64,000 nt of DNA from Eretmocerus hayati (taxonomy: Eukaryota > Arthropoda > Insecta > Hymenoptera > Aphelinidae). Under the pieces are notes generated by a model. It saw nothing but the letters and a program-made list of their open reading frames with translations. It made no database searches and was not told where the DNA came from. Location of the stretch: positions 118,328,838-118,392,837 of the forward strand of contig CM056744.1 of the NCBI GenBank assembly GCA_029851415.1, in the 5' to 3' direction. This document shows, in pieces, positions 44,615-58,082 of the stretch. Positions within the stretch are counted from its first letter, which is position 1. The number at the start of each line of letters is the position of its first letter. The position numbers and the translations under genes are program-made.

Positions 44615-47039
44615 TTGGAACCCATCAAACGACATGACTCAGTAGATTCAAGAGGGCCCCATTTGAATAGCATGTGGAAGAATTCAAAACCACTTCAAAT
44701 TTCATTCCACATTGTTTCAGAATCAAGGAATAGTTCTACAAATATTCTGGCATTTGGAGTGTGTGACCTGGTGCAATAAATTACTTTGCAACTTTTTCTC
44801 AACTGAACTTCCGCAATAGAACTTTGGACATTGGAAGATTACCGCTGGGGTAGAATCCCAAGCGTAATCCAAGAGCTTTTTGGATGGGTTCAAGATCATA
44901 CCTTTACTGATTGATCTTGTTTTCTGTGTATGAGCTGGAGGTGTTTATCGACTGGTTAACATATAATCTAGAGTCATATTGCCGAGCTATCCAAGTAATA
45001 AAGAATTATGTATTATAGCTTTAAAATGGTGACAAGAAAGCGCTTCTAGCACTGATGGCTTGTATGATGTCTCGTGGGATGAAATATCATCTACCCATCT
45101 GCACTCACTGTGATCAGCAGATCTCAAATCATTTATGATCTCGTTGAGTCATCAAAGCTGGAAGTGCTGTTCAGTTATAGGTGGTAGTCAAAAGTGATTC
45201 AATAATCCAAATTAAAAATCTACTGTTGGACAATTTTTGGATCAAAATTACTTCATTACTTTCAACGGAAAATTTTTACTATGAAACTCTAACATTGGGT
45301 GATAAGATGAGCATCGTCGTGTCTATTTCTATAAGATCCTGTGATCATGAAATATCATTACTGCCTTCTTGACGACATTAGAATATCCTTCGACCCGAAT
45401 ACTCATGATGAGATTTTCTTGATATAATCAACCAATTTAAATAATGGAATAAGGGCAAAGATATAATCTGGAAGAATATAGGAAGAGGATTTGCATCTTG
45501 TTCATTCATCAACTTGGCTGCGAAAGGTTCAGCCACAAGACTAGTTCAAAAATTTCAGCTTGTCAGTGGACACCTAATTCACAGTATGAGTGGAATTGAC
45601 AAGAGAGATCTCATACTGAAAGTTGTTACACCTTCAGGCATGAAAAGGCTCATGTCATCATCAGATATTTAAGCTCCATGATGGAGTTGGTTTCCCAAGA
45701 ATAATAATTGAATCTCTAGAACTTCCCAATACAAGATTCAGACAAATCAATTTTTTCTCACTATCCTGAACAAGATACAGAAGTATCACTCCTTTAACCT
45801 CCTCCGGCAGAACATTGTAGGCACTTCCAGTTTTGATGAGTGAACTGAAAAATGGATAATATTAGCTCTTTATAATGAGTACAGAGCGTTTGCTAATATT
45901 TTATCTCAGAACAGAATATACAAATCATCAGTGCTAGATGCACATTCTTGTCACTATTTCTAAAATATTTCACGCAAAAGGCCATTGCTCGGGTAGCTCA
46001 GTAGTGTGAGTATATATTATGTTGATCTTTTAATGAATAACCCCAGCACATACATACAAGGCAAGAACAATCAGTAGGAGGATGATCTTGAGCCCATCAG
46101 AGAGGCTCTTGGGGTACCCTTGTGATGCTACGCCAGCATCTTACTCCTTATACTCACAGTTCTATTGCTGAAATTCAGTCCAAGAAGAGTTGAACAGTTG
46201 ATCTATTGCATCAGGTCATACACTTTAATAACCAAGGTATTTGTGTAGAACTACTCTTTGAGTCTGACACAATGTAAAATGAGATTTGGAGTGGTATAAA
46301 ATTCTGCCCCATGCTATCCGAAAGGGACCCATTCGAATCTACTGATAAGTTATGATGTCACAGGAGCTTTGTCCGAGCAGAAGGCTCTTCGAGCTCTGTA
46401 TTCTTGGCTAAACAATCACTACTTCATTAATTAATCAAGAATTGGCCTGATTGTTAGGAATTCTACACAGAATCTGGCAAAAATGTTCCTTAAAATCATG
46501 CATACAAAGGTCCATTGATGCACCCAATTAGGAAGAGAGTCACAGAACTGGTGATAGATTGGAATGAATCTGGTCTTGACTCACACGGAAGTTCTTACAA
46601 AAAGCAGTAGCACAATCACGTAGAATTCACAAAAGCTGTCGACACTAATAACTTGTCACCATAACTGGGTGCCGCGCAGAGTAAAGTGTGCAACGAAAAA
46701 GGTAGCCTTCCATGCTCATTCAATATCTCATCCATCGATGTTCTTCTCCATTAAAATATCCAAGTTCGAGGGATACAAGGACGATCGTATTAGAGATGAG
46801 GAGGCCTGCTAATCCCGGGTACGATCCTTTCGCTTTGCTCGGCTTTGTCCAACGCTGCTTGACGCTGCTCAACGCATTGAATTCGGTCGTCTAACAGTCG
46901 TTGCTTCAATGTTGGGATTGGGTTAGGGAGGGTAGAGAGGTTGGTTGGTTGGGTTGGGTTCGACACCCGCAGGAATATGAATTTCACAAAGCGGCACGCG
47001 ACTCACTCGTGCACACTCGTGTACGCCTCGCGGTCTGAA
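44615..47039. other. Non-repeated stretch, no gene recognised
   Basis: I see no supported gene. A G/T-rich low-complexity run lies near 46,915-46,965. Short CGCTGCTTGACGCTGCTCAACG-like repeats occur near 46,850-46,875. A GGTTCGACACC motif near 46,957 resembles a tRNA B-box but has no partner A-box at the right distance. Confidence 0.5.
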
Positions 47040-47575
47040 TTCTTTGGATGTGGCTCTGGAGTTTATTCAATGATCTATCATTCTGATCTCGCAGAACGAA
47101 ACTAAACTCTACCAGTGGTCATTTTGATGGGCATTTCATCGGCTATTGGAGTAAATGGGTCCCAGAGTCTGAAATCTTTGTGCATGCGTAGTAAAAGCGA
47201 TTGTGTGGCTGCTCGTGGCGCCGTGTTGCGCATGGGGGTATGTAGAGTCAATAAATGGGCAACTTAAAAGTCGAAAAAGGAAAATGAGACCATTTTTTCG
47301 GAAAGAACACAAAATGTTACATCCAATATCTAATGTTCAGGATTTCAGGAAATTGGGTTATTGAGAAATCGATATTTTTGTGATTTTCGCATTTTTGCTT
47401 GTACAGGCTGTCTATAACTCCAAAATCATATTCTTCATAGTGATTTTGATAGATTTTTTCAAGACCTTTCGAATGAGACCACTCACGTGGACGCATCTAG
47501 TGTCAAACTTGAGATATTCACGTTTTTCTGAAGAGAAACCGTCAAATTTTTGTCAGAGATTTTCTGACTCGTCGC
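47040..47575 (-). repeat. Repeat E2, outer copy
   Basis: Reverse complement of about 35,590-36,120, sharing the stretch from the AACTAAACTCTACCAG phrase to GTCAGAGATTT. Its NRF-1-like palindrome has decayed (TTGTGCATGCGTAG). It lies just inside the outer inverted repeat. Confidence 0.75.
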
Positions 47576-47728
47576 GGGTATGTTCGTGCTACGGCCGGGA
47601 GATATTTTCCTGGGACCCCAGAGGTCGTTTAAAGTTCATATTTTGGGACATAGAATCGAATCAAAAAGTCAAAGAAAGATCCGAGACATGACCCCTTCCC
47701 ATAGGTCGCTTTCGCGCGGAACTACTCA

Positions 47729-48853
47729 TATACGAAAAAAATTGGAAAAGAACGGACATCCTAACGCAAATATATGAGATAAAAATCGGTATAATCCAAT
47801 CACTCGTCGAGTATCTCATTACATTCTCAATTCCACCAGAATCCAATTGGAAGTGCGCAGAGTGTCAACAAAAATTACAGAATATGATGAGATCTCGAAT
47901 TTTTCCCTAAAATTCATGAGTTATTTCCTTTCCAGTGACATGGAGGGCCCTTAAGTAATCTATGGAAAGCAATCCGAATGGAAATATGTCGTGGGGAAGA
48001 AGTGCAGCTGATTCTTAGTTATTTCACACAAACGTTATGTGCTATATACCTAGTGGTCTTTATTGAATTTCTTGATCCTCTATAATATATTGTGGAACTT
48101 TGAATAAGTCTTACGGAAAGTCTTTGAACTTATCGGCCGGCACCTATTCGATCCGTTGGATATAATCGTAGCCATTCTAAAATAATCACACTATTTTCTT
48201 TATGTTCCACTTATCTTGAAATCTTGTACAAGATGATGTAGCTACAAAAAAGTTTGCTCGTTTCTATCAATAAATCTTCTCACTCATCCTAAATGCCGTA
48301 TTGGTATATTCATGTCCCTCTCTCGCTCTTCGAAGTCTGTTTTCATATGAGGAAGAAGAATCGATGGATTTAGCCTACATTTAAAGCAACTTCTTCTCGA
48401 AAACCCATCTGATCCGCGAGGATTCAATAAGTAATTCATCTAATTTCTTCTGCTAGGATTATTTTGTATATATAACATTTTATTTCATATATTATTTTAT
48501 ATTTTTAATCTGATTGGATCCTATATTTTCAATTAGAGTTCTAATAATCTCGATAGAGCTCTATCAAATGTCAATAATTCAGATATTAGTGCCGTTTGAA
48601 CAATGATTCGATGCGATAGAATCCAGGGAATGATTTATAAGACCTTATACAGGAGGCTTCAATAGTATCCCTAGCCAGAATAATGAATTGAATCCGATTC
48701 AGTCCCATGCGTTTTCAATGGGTACGTATAGGTACCCATCTAAAAGAAAACCGAGAAATGAGTGCAACCGAGTAAACCGAGAGATCGGTGCAACTTCACC
48801 ATGATTTTCAGAGAGACAAAAGCAAAGCATATGTCGCTCTGCTGTATGACATG
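47729..48853. repeat. Outer inverted repeat, right copy
   Basis: Reverse of 980-2,098. A further piece, 48,862-48,896, matches 1-35 reversed and follows directly. No coding potential recognised. Confidence 0.85.
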
Positions 48854-48952
48854 ATCTTCACCCTTCATATCTTTTAGAGTAATATTCCAGTGATCGCAGT
48901 TGGCGTAGCCGATGGGTGGGTAGTTTATGATCATTGAGATATGGGATGGGTA

Positions 48953-49057
48953 TTAATCATTCGAACGAGGATCTTGCATGATTTCGATCAAACTTCACAT
49001 ACAAGGTAAGTTCGTTTGATCGGTAATTATGCTTCGATCCTCGTTCTTCATGATTAA
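48953..49057. mobile_element. 105 bp MITE
   Basis: The ends TTAATCATTCGAACGAGGAT and the complement of TTAATCATGAAGAACGAGGA enclose an inner inverted pair, GATCAAACTT..AGTTCGTTTGATC. A partial direct copy lies at 59,720-59,796, confirming a repeat family. Confidence 0.75.
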
Positions 49058-49370
49058 ATGTAGTTGTTCAGAGTTCACTGCGATCACTACCCCTTTGTGT
49101 CAATGATCACAATCATATCAGGGTAGTTTTTCTTTACTATATTCGAACATAAACAACTTCGATACTGTGTATCACTTGATTAATGATGGCTGAAGCGAAG
49201 TCATTAGAATCGAGTACAATTGGTTTGTCATAAAACCGTTCAAATACAGAAGAATTTTGGAACGGAGTTCCTTTACTCTCGTCTGAGGGGTGAAATCGCG
49301 CCCGATCAGCTGACCGACACCGTCCCGCAAGATGCAACCCGCCAGAATGCGACGAAAAAGCATCACGGAA

Positions 49371-50860
49371 TATATATGTCGCAGGCTCTTGGTGAAATCA
49401 GCCTTTTCATGAAAGTCCTAGGCTCTTCATGAAGAGCCGGCCAATCGTGTCAGCGCTCATCCCTTTCACTTCCTTACACCATCGGCCTAGCCTTTTCGTG
49501 AAAAGGCTGACTCGTCCAGCCTTTTCGTGAAAAGGCCAAGTCGGGTTAGGCTCTTGGTGTACAGCTGGGCGGAACCGCTATTGCCGTCGAGCAAAGTCAA
49601 CGTCGCGGTCCAAGCTGTCGTATCAACTTATCTTTTGGAATTATATGCAGTTGATGATAAGTCGATATTGGTGATATGTTTACAATTATATTCAATAATT
49701 GAGGAATCGATGATATATTCAATTGAACATTGACTTTTATATTAATTTCCCCTGTCTATGATGAACACTTTGATATGATTCAATTAACTGTCAAATGAAT
49801 GATATTCTCCGACTGTACATGAATAGATTTTGTCTCACATGCCCCTACGAAAATAATCACCGGTTATACCACCCGGTCCCATACCCACGGGGACATCCCT
49901 GTGGGTTTCCTCGCGGGATTTGGACTCAGAAAAATCCTTGTGGAACAACCACGGGGATTCCCGCGTTAATCCGTACATTAACCCGGTGAAGATTGGACTT
50001 GGAAATTTTTTGTTAGGGAACAAAATTGTTTATGGAAATTGAAAAAGACAGAAACAAATAGAAGAGCAGGCTTAGCATTGTTGAGGTCACGACTGAGTCA
50101 ATCATGGAGTATATAATACGACCTCAATCTGTGACCTCAACAACGCCGCCCCTGCTCTTCTATTTGTTTCTGTCTTTTTCAATTTCCATAAACAATTTTG
50201 TTCCCTAACAAAAAATTTCCAAATCCAATCTTCACCGGGTTAATGTACGGATTAACGCGGGAATCCCCGTGGTTGTTCCACAAGGATTTTTCTGAGTCCA
50301 AATCCCGCGAGGAAACCCACAGGGATGTCCCCGTGGGTATGGGACCGGGTGGTATAACCGGTGATTATTTTCGTAGGGGCATGTGAGACAAAATCTATTC
50401 ATGTACAGTCGGAGAATATTATTCATTTGACAGCTAATTAATTCATATCAAAGTGTTCATCATAGACAGGGGATATTAATATAAAAGTCAATGTTCAATT
50501 GAATATATCATCGATTCCTCAATTATTGAATATAATTGTAAACATATCACCAATATCGACTTATCATCAACTGCATATAATTCCAAAAGATAAGTTGATA
50601 CGACAGCTTGGATGGACCTGGACCGCGACGTTGACTTTGCTCGACGGCAATAGCGATTCCGCCCAGCTGTACACCAAGAGCCTAACCCGACTTGGCCTTT
50701 TCACGAAAAGGCTGGACGAGTCAGCCTTTTCACGAAAAGGCTAGGCCGATGGTGTAAGGAAGTGAAAGGGATGAGCGCTGACACGATTGGCCGGCTCTTC
50801 ATGAAGAGCCTAGGATTTTCATGAAAAGGCTGATTTCACCAAGAGCCTGCGACATATATA
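49371..50860. repeat. 1.49 kb hairpin element 3 with nested palindromes
   Basis: The arms 49,371-50,090 and 50,131-50,860 are reverse complements with few differences, around a 40 bp loop. The ends read TATATATGTCGCAGGCTC and its near complement. Near the ends each arm carries several short perfect palindromes: GGCTCTTCATGAAGAGCC and variants of GCCTTTTCGTGAAAAGGC. Mirrored 62-64 codon frames are a symmetry by-product. The target duplication is ambiguous because the flanks are TATATA runs. Confidence 0.9.
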
Positions 50861-51015
50861 GCAATATCGAGTTGTAGCGATATATATACATTAGACCGGC
50901 GTGCAGTTAGTGTTGTCTTCTATCACGGCTGACATCGATATCGTGTCGTGAGAGGCTCGACTCGGCCCTAATGCGCATGCTAATGATATGATGATTTTAA
51001 GTTATGGAGAAACGT

Positions 51016-52444
51016 TTAAGGCCGAATCCATGTAAGATCAGGCAGCGAAAAAAGTTGGGGTCACGGATATTTCTGACGATGAAGTATATCATTCTTGAGA
51101 CGAGATGATGAGACACGTACTTTTTTGTTTCGCCTAAATCGATTTCCTGTCAGAGCTACGCGAATTTGGAGATCGGGAGCTGCAAAATCAATTTTAGAAA
51201 AACTGACACTTTGAAATCAGTAAAGATGCAATAATTCCTATGCGACTTTGAATATTCAGCTGAATCTTGTTGGATATAGTTACTAGGTAGATGTTGCATG
51301 CAAATTTACACTAATTAGGTTGGAATCGCCATTCGGATCTGAAAAAACTCGTTTATTACGAGAAATTAAAAAAAATTAGTTACTCAAAAATACCATCGTG
51401 AATTTCTTTGGTGAATTTTCTGGAGGTATTTGATGACATGATGTTTCAGAGAGTACTCTCAGAGTCGGCGCTAAAAGCTCCAGATGACCAAAAAAAAATA
51501 TTTTTTGGAAAATAAAATTTTTCTCGTCTCAAATAGGTTCTGGCATCCTTCAAATAATAAATATTGGCCGAATAGTAGTACCTACAGAGTACAGTACCTG
51601 CAAATATCTACAGAGACTCAATTCCTCCAACTTATCTTGCACAGAAAGTAAGCACAGTGCCCAAGTTTGTTGAAAGTGCTATATGAGCAAAAATGTTTTC
51701 AGTCTCATATCACTGCCAGTGGTGGATAACACTCACTGGAAAAACGTAGACGTAGAGAAAATTAGACTGAAAGCATTTTTGCTCATATAGCCTTTTCAAC
51801 AAGCTTGATCACTGTGCTTACTTCCTGTGCAAGATAAGTTGGAGGAAATGAGTCTCTGTAGATATTTGCAGGTGCTGTACTCTGTAGGTACTACTTTTCA
51901 GCGAATATTCATTATTTGAAGGATGCCAGAACCTATTTGAGACAGTAAAAAATTTTTTTCCCGAAAAATATTTTTTTTGGTCATTTCGAGCTTTTAGCGC
52001 CGACTCGGAGAGTACCCTCTGAAACATCATGTCATCAAATACCCCCAGAAAATTCACCAAAGAAATTCACGATGGTGTTTTTGAGTAATTAATTTTTTTT
52101 AATTTCTCGTAAAAAACGAGTTTTCGAATGGCAATTCCAACCTAATAACTGTAAATTTGCATGCAACATCTACCTAGTAACTATTTCCAACAAGATTCAG
52201 CTGAATATTCAAAGTCGCATAGGAATTATTGCATCTTTACTGATTTCAAAGTGTCAGTTTTTCTAAAATTGATTTTGCAGCTCCCGATCTCCAAATTCGC
52301 GTAGCTCTGACAGGAAATCGATTTAGGCCAAACAAAAAAATACCTACCTCCTCATTTTGTCTCAAGAATGATATACTTCATCGGCAGAAATATCCGTGAC
52401 CTCAACTTTTTTCGCTGCCTGATCTTACATGGATTCGGCCTTAA
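51016..52444. mobile_element. 1.43 kb hairpin element 4 (TTAA flanks)
   Basis: The termini GGCCGAATCCATGTAAGATC and their complement at 52,440 are bounded on both sides by TTAA. The arms match along their length with scattered differences; the centre is near 51,730. TTAA target duplications are used by piggyBac and Kolobok-type elements, but the terminal GGCC is not the typical piggyBac CCC, so the class is tentative. Confidence 0.8.
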
Positions 52445-53829
52445 CTGATGTACAGTCTAACGTTCCTCGTCCTTTTTCATTGCAAATTGAAGCAATATGA
52501 ATCAGATTGTGAGTGTTTTCGGTGATATCCGCAGATATTTGGGTGTTATAACCTCGATTAGTTTCACGCGACCCATGTGTACATTTTCACGACGAATCCA
52601 GCATTCTTATACAGCAAATAGCCAGCAGTATTTTACTGATCCTACTTTATTCAATTCATCAAAGAACATGCTACTTTTTGGATCTCTTCCGTAGGCAGTG
52701 AATATCTATTGTATTTCATACTCATGTCATGGAATCAAGTATTGGGTTGGCTTTATTTAAAAATTAATATTGCTTATATCTCTACACCGTAGACAAGATA
52801 TGAGATTCTCAAATCAATGAAATTCATCTGCAAGTAGTTTTTCTTCAAGCATTAAGAAAAGTGCTAACGATGAGATATTTCATGAAAAAAGTGAGTATCA
52901 ACTACACCTCCACTTGAAAACATGTTTCTCTCCCTCCGTGCTCTTGAAGTAGAGAAGTTGACTTACCAGCAGAGAAGATCACTTCATTTGATGTGATGAA
53001 TTATTGGTAAGAGCATTGATTACATTAAGATCTTTGGGCACGAGTCGAAATATTTCAAATGTTCTTGGGTCTTGAAGGTCAACTGATGAATTCAAACAGA
53101 TTAGGTTCAACCCTAAGAGCTTAAACTTATCCTATCTGAGTTTTAGGAGACTATTTAGATATCACACTTTGAATTTTTCAATGGAATATTCTTATCGTCG
53201 AAGCCTTGATCAGCTTGAAAGATATATCTCTGTACTCTCTCAGCAAAATGTGGTACAACTTATAAGATATGCATCCAAGTCATGAAATGGGATACTAATG
53301 TTTACCTCATCCAGTAAATACACAAATCATGAATAAGTTCTAACTATTAGTCATCTGTCACTGCAGGAGTTAAGAAGGCTCACGCGTGCACTCACTTTTG
53401 CTTTACCACTACCCAAATCATGAGATATACAAATCCTCATGGAACATAAGGAAAAATGGCTACCAAAATTCGCTCAAATACCCATAGAATGAAGCAAACA
53501 AAATGTGAGAAACGAGGTTACCTCATATAATATGGTAGATTATAGAATGAGAGTATTGATTTAAGACATTTGGGTGGAAACCAAAATTTTCCAAGGTTTT
53601 ACAGAGTCATCAATGTTTTATGACCATCCAGCATTTGGTTGAAGGTTCAAATAGATTTTGCTTCATTCTCTTGAGGCTCAATAATGTAGGCTGAGTTCTG
53701 ATAAATTATGGGAATTATAGAATATATATTCGTCCATGTAATACATTCATCGTTTGTAACACATATATTCGTATATATGTGATATGTACACATATTTCAC
53801 CAAAATCAATCCTGCAACTCCGTTTCTTA
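52445..53829. other. AT-rich stretch, no gene recognised
   Basis: I see only short open frames without family resemblance. There is no internal repeat shared with the rest of the window. Confidence 0.5.
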
Positions 53830-54356
53830 CGCGTTTCTCAAATGCACACGAATTTTTTCGTCCATCCAGCCGTATTTTACATAATATCCATATCAATGCC
53901 TTTCAAATTCGCTTAAGAAGTTGATGCATGGCGAGTTGAGTGACTTGTAAAGATATTCATATCTACTCCACTTGCTTCTAAAACAAATTGTATCCATTTA
54001 CCAAGTGTTTGCGATTGAACCGGTTTGGATGGTTTTCTTGTTGAGATAAATAGCTGTTTATGATTGCCACGTAGATGTTCGGTTTTTTCTAAGTGATATT
54101 TCAAGGTTGAAGCTATACAGAGATCTGGTTTCTCGATGAAATAAGACAACGATTACAAGGGTTGATTTCTTCCAGGCGCGGAGGTTTTTATGAGATCATG
54201 TATCTCAATTTCAATTTTTTCCTCGCGGAAATTCATGTGTTCAATATTGATGGAAGCGAGCGTTCGAACGCGTTGAGCAGTGACTAAAGCGAGTAAAGAT
54301 TCGTTCGATGAAGAAGGTTTCGATTCGTTTTCAATGGGTAGTAGTATCTGGTTCAT
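53830..54356 (-). pseudogene. Tyrosine recombinase fragment (Crypton/DIRS-like)
   Basis: The reading frame runs from LLALVTAQRVRTLASI (containing the first catalytic Arg), through FISTRKPSKPVQSQTLGKW, to FTSHSTRHASTS (the His-x-x-Arg box) and a weak NTAGW further on. This is the core of eukaryotic tyrosine recombinases used by Crypton and DIRS-type elements. In-frame stops occur after GRNQPL (about 54,153), after HASTS (about 53,913) and after DMDIM. The catalytic Tyr region is not recognisable. It is dead and lacks flanking structure to say which element class it came from. Confidence 0.75.
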
Positions 54357-54559
54357 TCAAAATAGATTTATCCCATTCTGATTCAATCCTGAAAATTTTC
54401 ATTGAATTCTACAAATTCCGATTGGGAGTAAACCTCTGTGTTAATTTAAATGGGACTGCAGCGCCAATATGGCGGCGCTAGGGATGTCTTCCATGAGAAT
54501 AACACGGACGAAAGATAAGAGCGCTTATCGCATGTTTAGTCCCAATGGGAACCCATTGA

Positions 54560-55010
54560 ATCTCAATGATTAAGATTCCTTCCATCAACCTATTCGGTCC
54601 TTCCGGAAGTCTAGAAATGATTCCTGGTGGTATCTAATTCAAGAGCACTGCTTTCTTTCATTCCCGTTCAAATCCTATTCAATTGAATTGAATTTTATCC
54701 TCATCCTGATTGGATCCTATTCATTCCAATCGATCCGATCGAGTCCCATTCAATTGAATCAGATTCATGTACTTATCTTGATAGGTCTTTGTTGGATCCT
54801 ATTAATTTAAATACCTGTGTAACAATCGGATCACGATTCGGTCCGATTCAAACTGACCGGAAATTCCATTGGACCCCTTTGCCATTGAAACGTATTGATT
54901 CTGATTAAATTTCTGAAACAGATATTAATTCCTATTCAGCCGAGCCAATAACCGATTCAATCCAATTCAACCCGATCACTAATTCCTATTACGTCTTATT
55001 AAAATTTGCC
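54560..55010. repeat. Degenerate ATTGAATC-type low-complexity region
   Basis: Short phrases such as TTCAATTGAATTGAAT, GATTGGATCCTATTCA and CCGATTCAATCC recur irregularly. It looks like a diverged short-period repeat rather than coding sequence. Confidence 0.55.
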
Positions 55011-58000
55011 ACTCCATAGACCAACGGGTTTGAATGGATTATTCTAACAAGGGTATGGTTACAATAAAAAGTTCCTGTGTACTGATCCTCATTAATCCAG
55101 CTATCACAATTTTGATGATGGAATCATACGGATGCTATTTAAGTTGCTCAAAGTCAGAGTAGGCTAGGTGCACTTCTCATAACTGGATTTTTTGAGAAAG
55201 AACTTCTTGTCTCAAAATACTTTCGACATTTTTCAACTAGACAAAAGACTTTTTTTTGAAATCAATTCCGTATTCTCATCATGATATCCATGTAGAGAAA
55301 TTATTTTGACGGACAGTTGAGCCACATCCTGAAAAATGAAGATAAAATGTTTCCTTTGGTTAAAAATATGGACTTATCTTACTCTGACTCTAGCCGACTC
55401 ATTTATACATCCTTTCATTTATTCTCAGACGTCAGATCGCTGCAAGATTCTGTCTCAGCTCCAAAGATATACGAAGCTTGAGTATTTTCATTTCTGACTC
55501 CCAAAACTCGGCTTCCAAATCCCGCGTAAAGTCCAAAAAGACGCTGCAAAATTCATGTCCGGGATTCGCTACGTAAGCTTCTACGGGAATATCGACCTCT
55601 CTCCGTGTCCCGACAACAACGGAAAGGAGATGTGAGGTAAAGAGCGAGAGTCAGGTGTCGGTTGGGCTGCTTTGGTGTCGCTCTGGTACTTAGTCAACTG
55701 ATGCAAAAGTTGAAGAGGATGAGTGAGTTGGTCACTTGGATGGTGGTCAATCCTGGAAACTCGGATCAATTCGCAGCCAAATGCCATCGGGATCAGCAGA
55801 CGCTGCTCAGATCGATGGACTACTGTCGATGAATGAATGGTTTCACGCGATCGCACAGATACTACAGTTGTTCTGGCATTCGGTGTTTGGATATCCATGT
55901 CGTCAGCTCTTTTCGTAGTTTGAGATGAATGATAGCTGAAGAAATTGTGAGCTGATGCTGTTAGATGCACATTTCGTAGTCATCGAAGTTTCAACATCGC
56001 CGTCATTCACCTCCTTGTATTCAAAATGTTTTTGACTTAGCTGATCCTCCAATGAATAGAATGAATCGCTATTGCTAACCCAACAAATTTTGTTCATAAC
56101 TTTCTAATCGAAAATACGCATCGGTAACTCTAGAATGAAAAATGTTCCTTACCATAATGAATCTTCGAAGGCGTATTCCAACCCTGTACACGCACTTGGA
56201 ATTCAGAATGCAATGTGGAGAGTAACATTTTGCCACAAAATTACACCAAAACAATCTGAATTTTTTTTTCAAATCCATCAAAAAACAAGGATCTCAGGGG
56301 AATCAATTCTTCCGATACTTCAACCAAACAGAAATATCACTTCAGAATCAATAGAGACTCCGTATGCACTTCCACCACATAGAAAAAAATCCAGCACTGC
56401 AATATGCTAGGCAAGTTGTATAGAAGATGAGCCAGAAGTCATTGTTGTTGCGTACAAAGCGGAAGCTCGTTGTCGGATACTAAATCAAGCCCGTGACAGT
56501 GCAGAAGCCGCAAACGCAGCGGTATCAATTCGACTATAGTTTCTCTCTTTCTCGCCAAGTCAGACTGAGCCAACTTCCAAATGCATTCAGACAACTATCG
56601 CTTCTCGTGGTAGACCACTAAAAGACACTAGAGTGGCAAGATTAAATGGGTTTTAGCTGTCAGAGTGTATTTCCCCACACTAAAGTCTGAATGCTGTGTA
56701 TGCAAATCCATTTGGTAGATGGAGTGGCCGATTCCAATCAATTGTCCGATGTTTGATCACAATATTTGAGAAATATCATGAAGCAAACACGGTGTTAGTT
56801 GTGATTGTTTCAACTGATTATCCGTGGAAAATATTGAGATGGGTACTGTGACGTGACAAGAATGAAAATTCTTCCCTTCTGAAAAATTGTCAGGTCTCAT
56901 CCCCAGGTTGATTATTCCAATGTATACCTCGCCTGACCGGATCCTGACATTATCTACTTACAATTAGACCGAGCACCCCTCTGATCCCATCATCACTGAC
57001 TTTCTCTTGTGCCTATCGGCAATATGTCGTCTTCATACTGAAGTGAATCATATTCACCATGTGCATTATTGTCTTTTTCCACATATCATGCCTCCAAAGT
57101 TTTGTTTCACAAGAACCTCTTTACCACTGACATCTACTTAGTGGAAATCTTGACGGGCTAGTCAAGTAACTCGAGTGCGATAAAAATTCAATGAATGAAG
57201 TGAGGACTATTATTTTACCAGGACTTTTGTTTGTTAAAGAAATTCTTGTACAAGGTCTGCAATGTGCTGCTATAAGAGTGAGTGGTCTCGTCAAATTTTC
57301 GTGAAGAATCTGGGTTCTCAGAATATTACTAAACTTTGTATTTTCTTGCGATAATTGATAATGATGAAATTCATCTGGATGAGCCTTGCGAACTCATTTA
57401 AACGAATTTCATCAATAATTCAGAGTTTTGATAATAAGCAGCATGACTTCGAGTAGATTTGAGATCAGATAGAGTTAGTACTATACAGGCTATTCAAACG
57501 ATGAAAGTGTAAAATGCAATCGAAATAAAAACAAAGTTCCCGAATCTCGGCTACTGGGATCAGGCCGTATACGCGCCAATAGCTAGACGGTATTCCTGCA
57601 CATTTTTCAGCGATTTGTCAAAGTTGCAACAGTCCGTGCTGTCACTCTGCTTTCTCGCCTTTCTTTTTTATCGGCTTTTGATCCTCTTGCGTCACACCAC
57701 AGCAACGCGTAGAGTGAGTGCGTTCAAACGCAGCCATGGATATTCTGATCTGCCGGATATTTCGTGCAACTGTGACAGCAGTGGCGCCTCAATTTCACAG
57801 AAGAACGTGAAAAACACAACATTGCACTTTCGCGGTTTCTGGCTCTGTGCTGTGGTTTTTTGAATTACGAAGCTGGCTGGAAGAACGAATTCTGATCACG
57901 GCTTCATTGTAAGTGGGAAGATGAAAAAGATGGTTCAAGCAGAAAAATGTACGCAAGCAGAAATACTAAGGATTCAGAATTTGGAGTAGAAAAAAAGCCA

Positions 58001-58032
58001 TTGACTGATCTATCTACGATTCACGTTTGAGT

Positions 58033-58082
58033 AAATCGCTCATTGTGATTCCACAATGACTGTGGAATAACAATGAGCGATT
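58033..58082. repeat. 50 bp hairpin
   Basis: AATCGCTCATTGTGATTCCACA and its near complement (one mismatch region) flank a 6 bp loop. It is isolated, with no recognised function. Confidence 0.6.

Noticed and set aside
45985..46060. tRNA-like GGGTAGCTCAGTAGTGTGAG
   Set aside because: It resembles an A-box, but no B-box or cloverleaf follows at the right distance.
46945..46975. B-box-like GGTTCGACACC
   Set aside because: No matching A-box or stem pairing; it lies in a G/T-rich low-complexity run.
49795..50426. Mirrored frames of 62-64 codons in hairpin 3
   Set aside because: Same explanation: sequence symmetry rather than genes.
57615..57863. 82-codon frame with a hydrophobic start
   Set aside because: It could mimic a signal peptide, but there is no family resemblance, no conservation evidence and no neighbouring exons.
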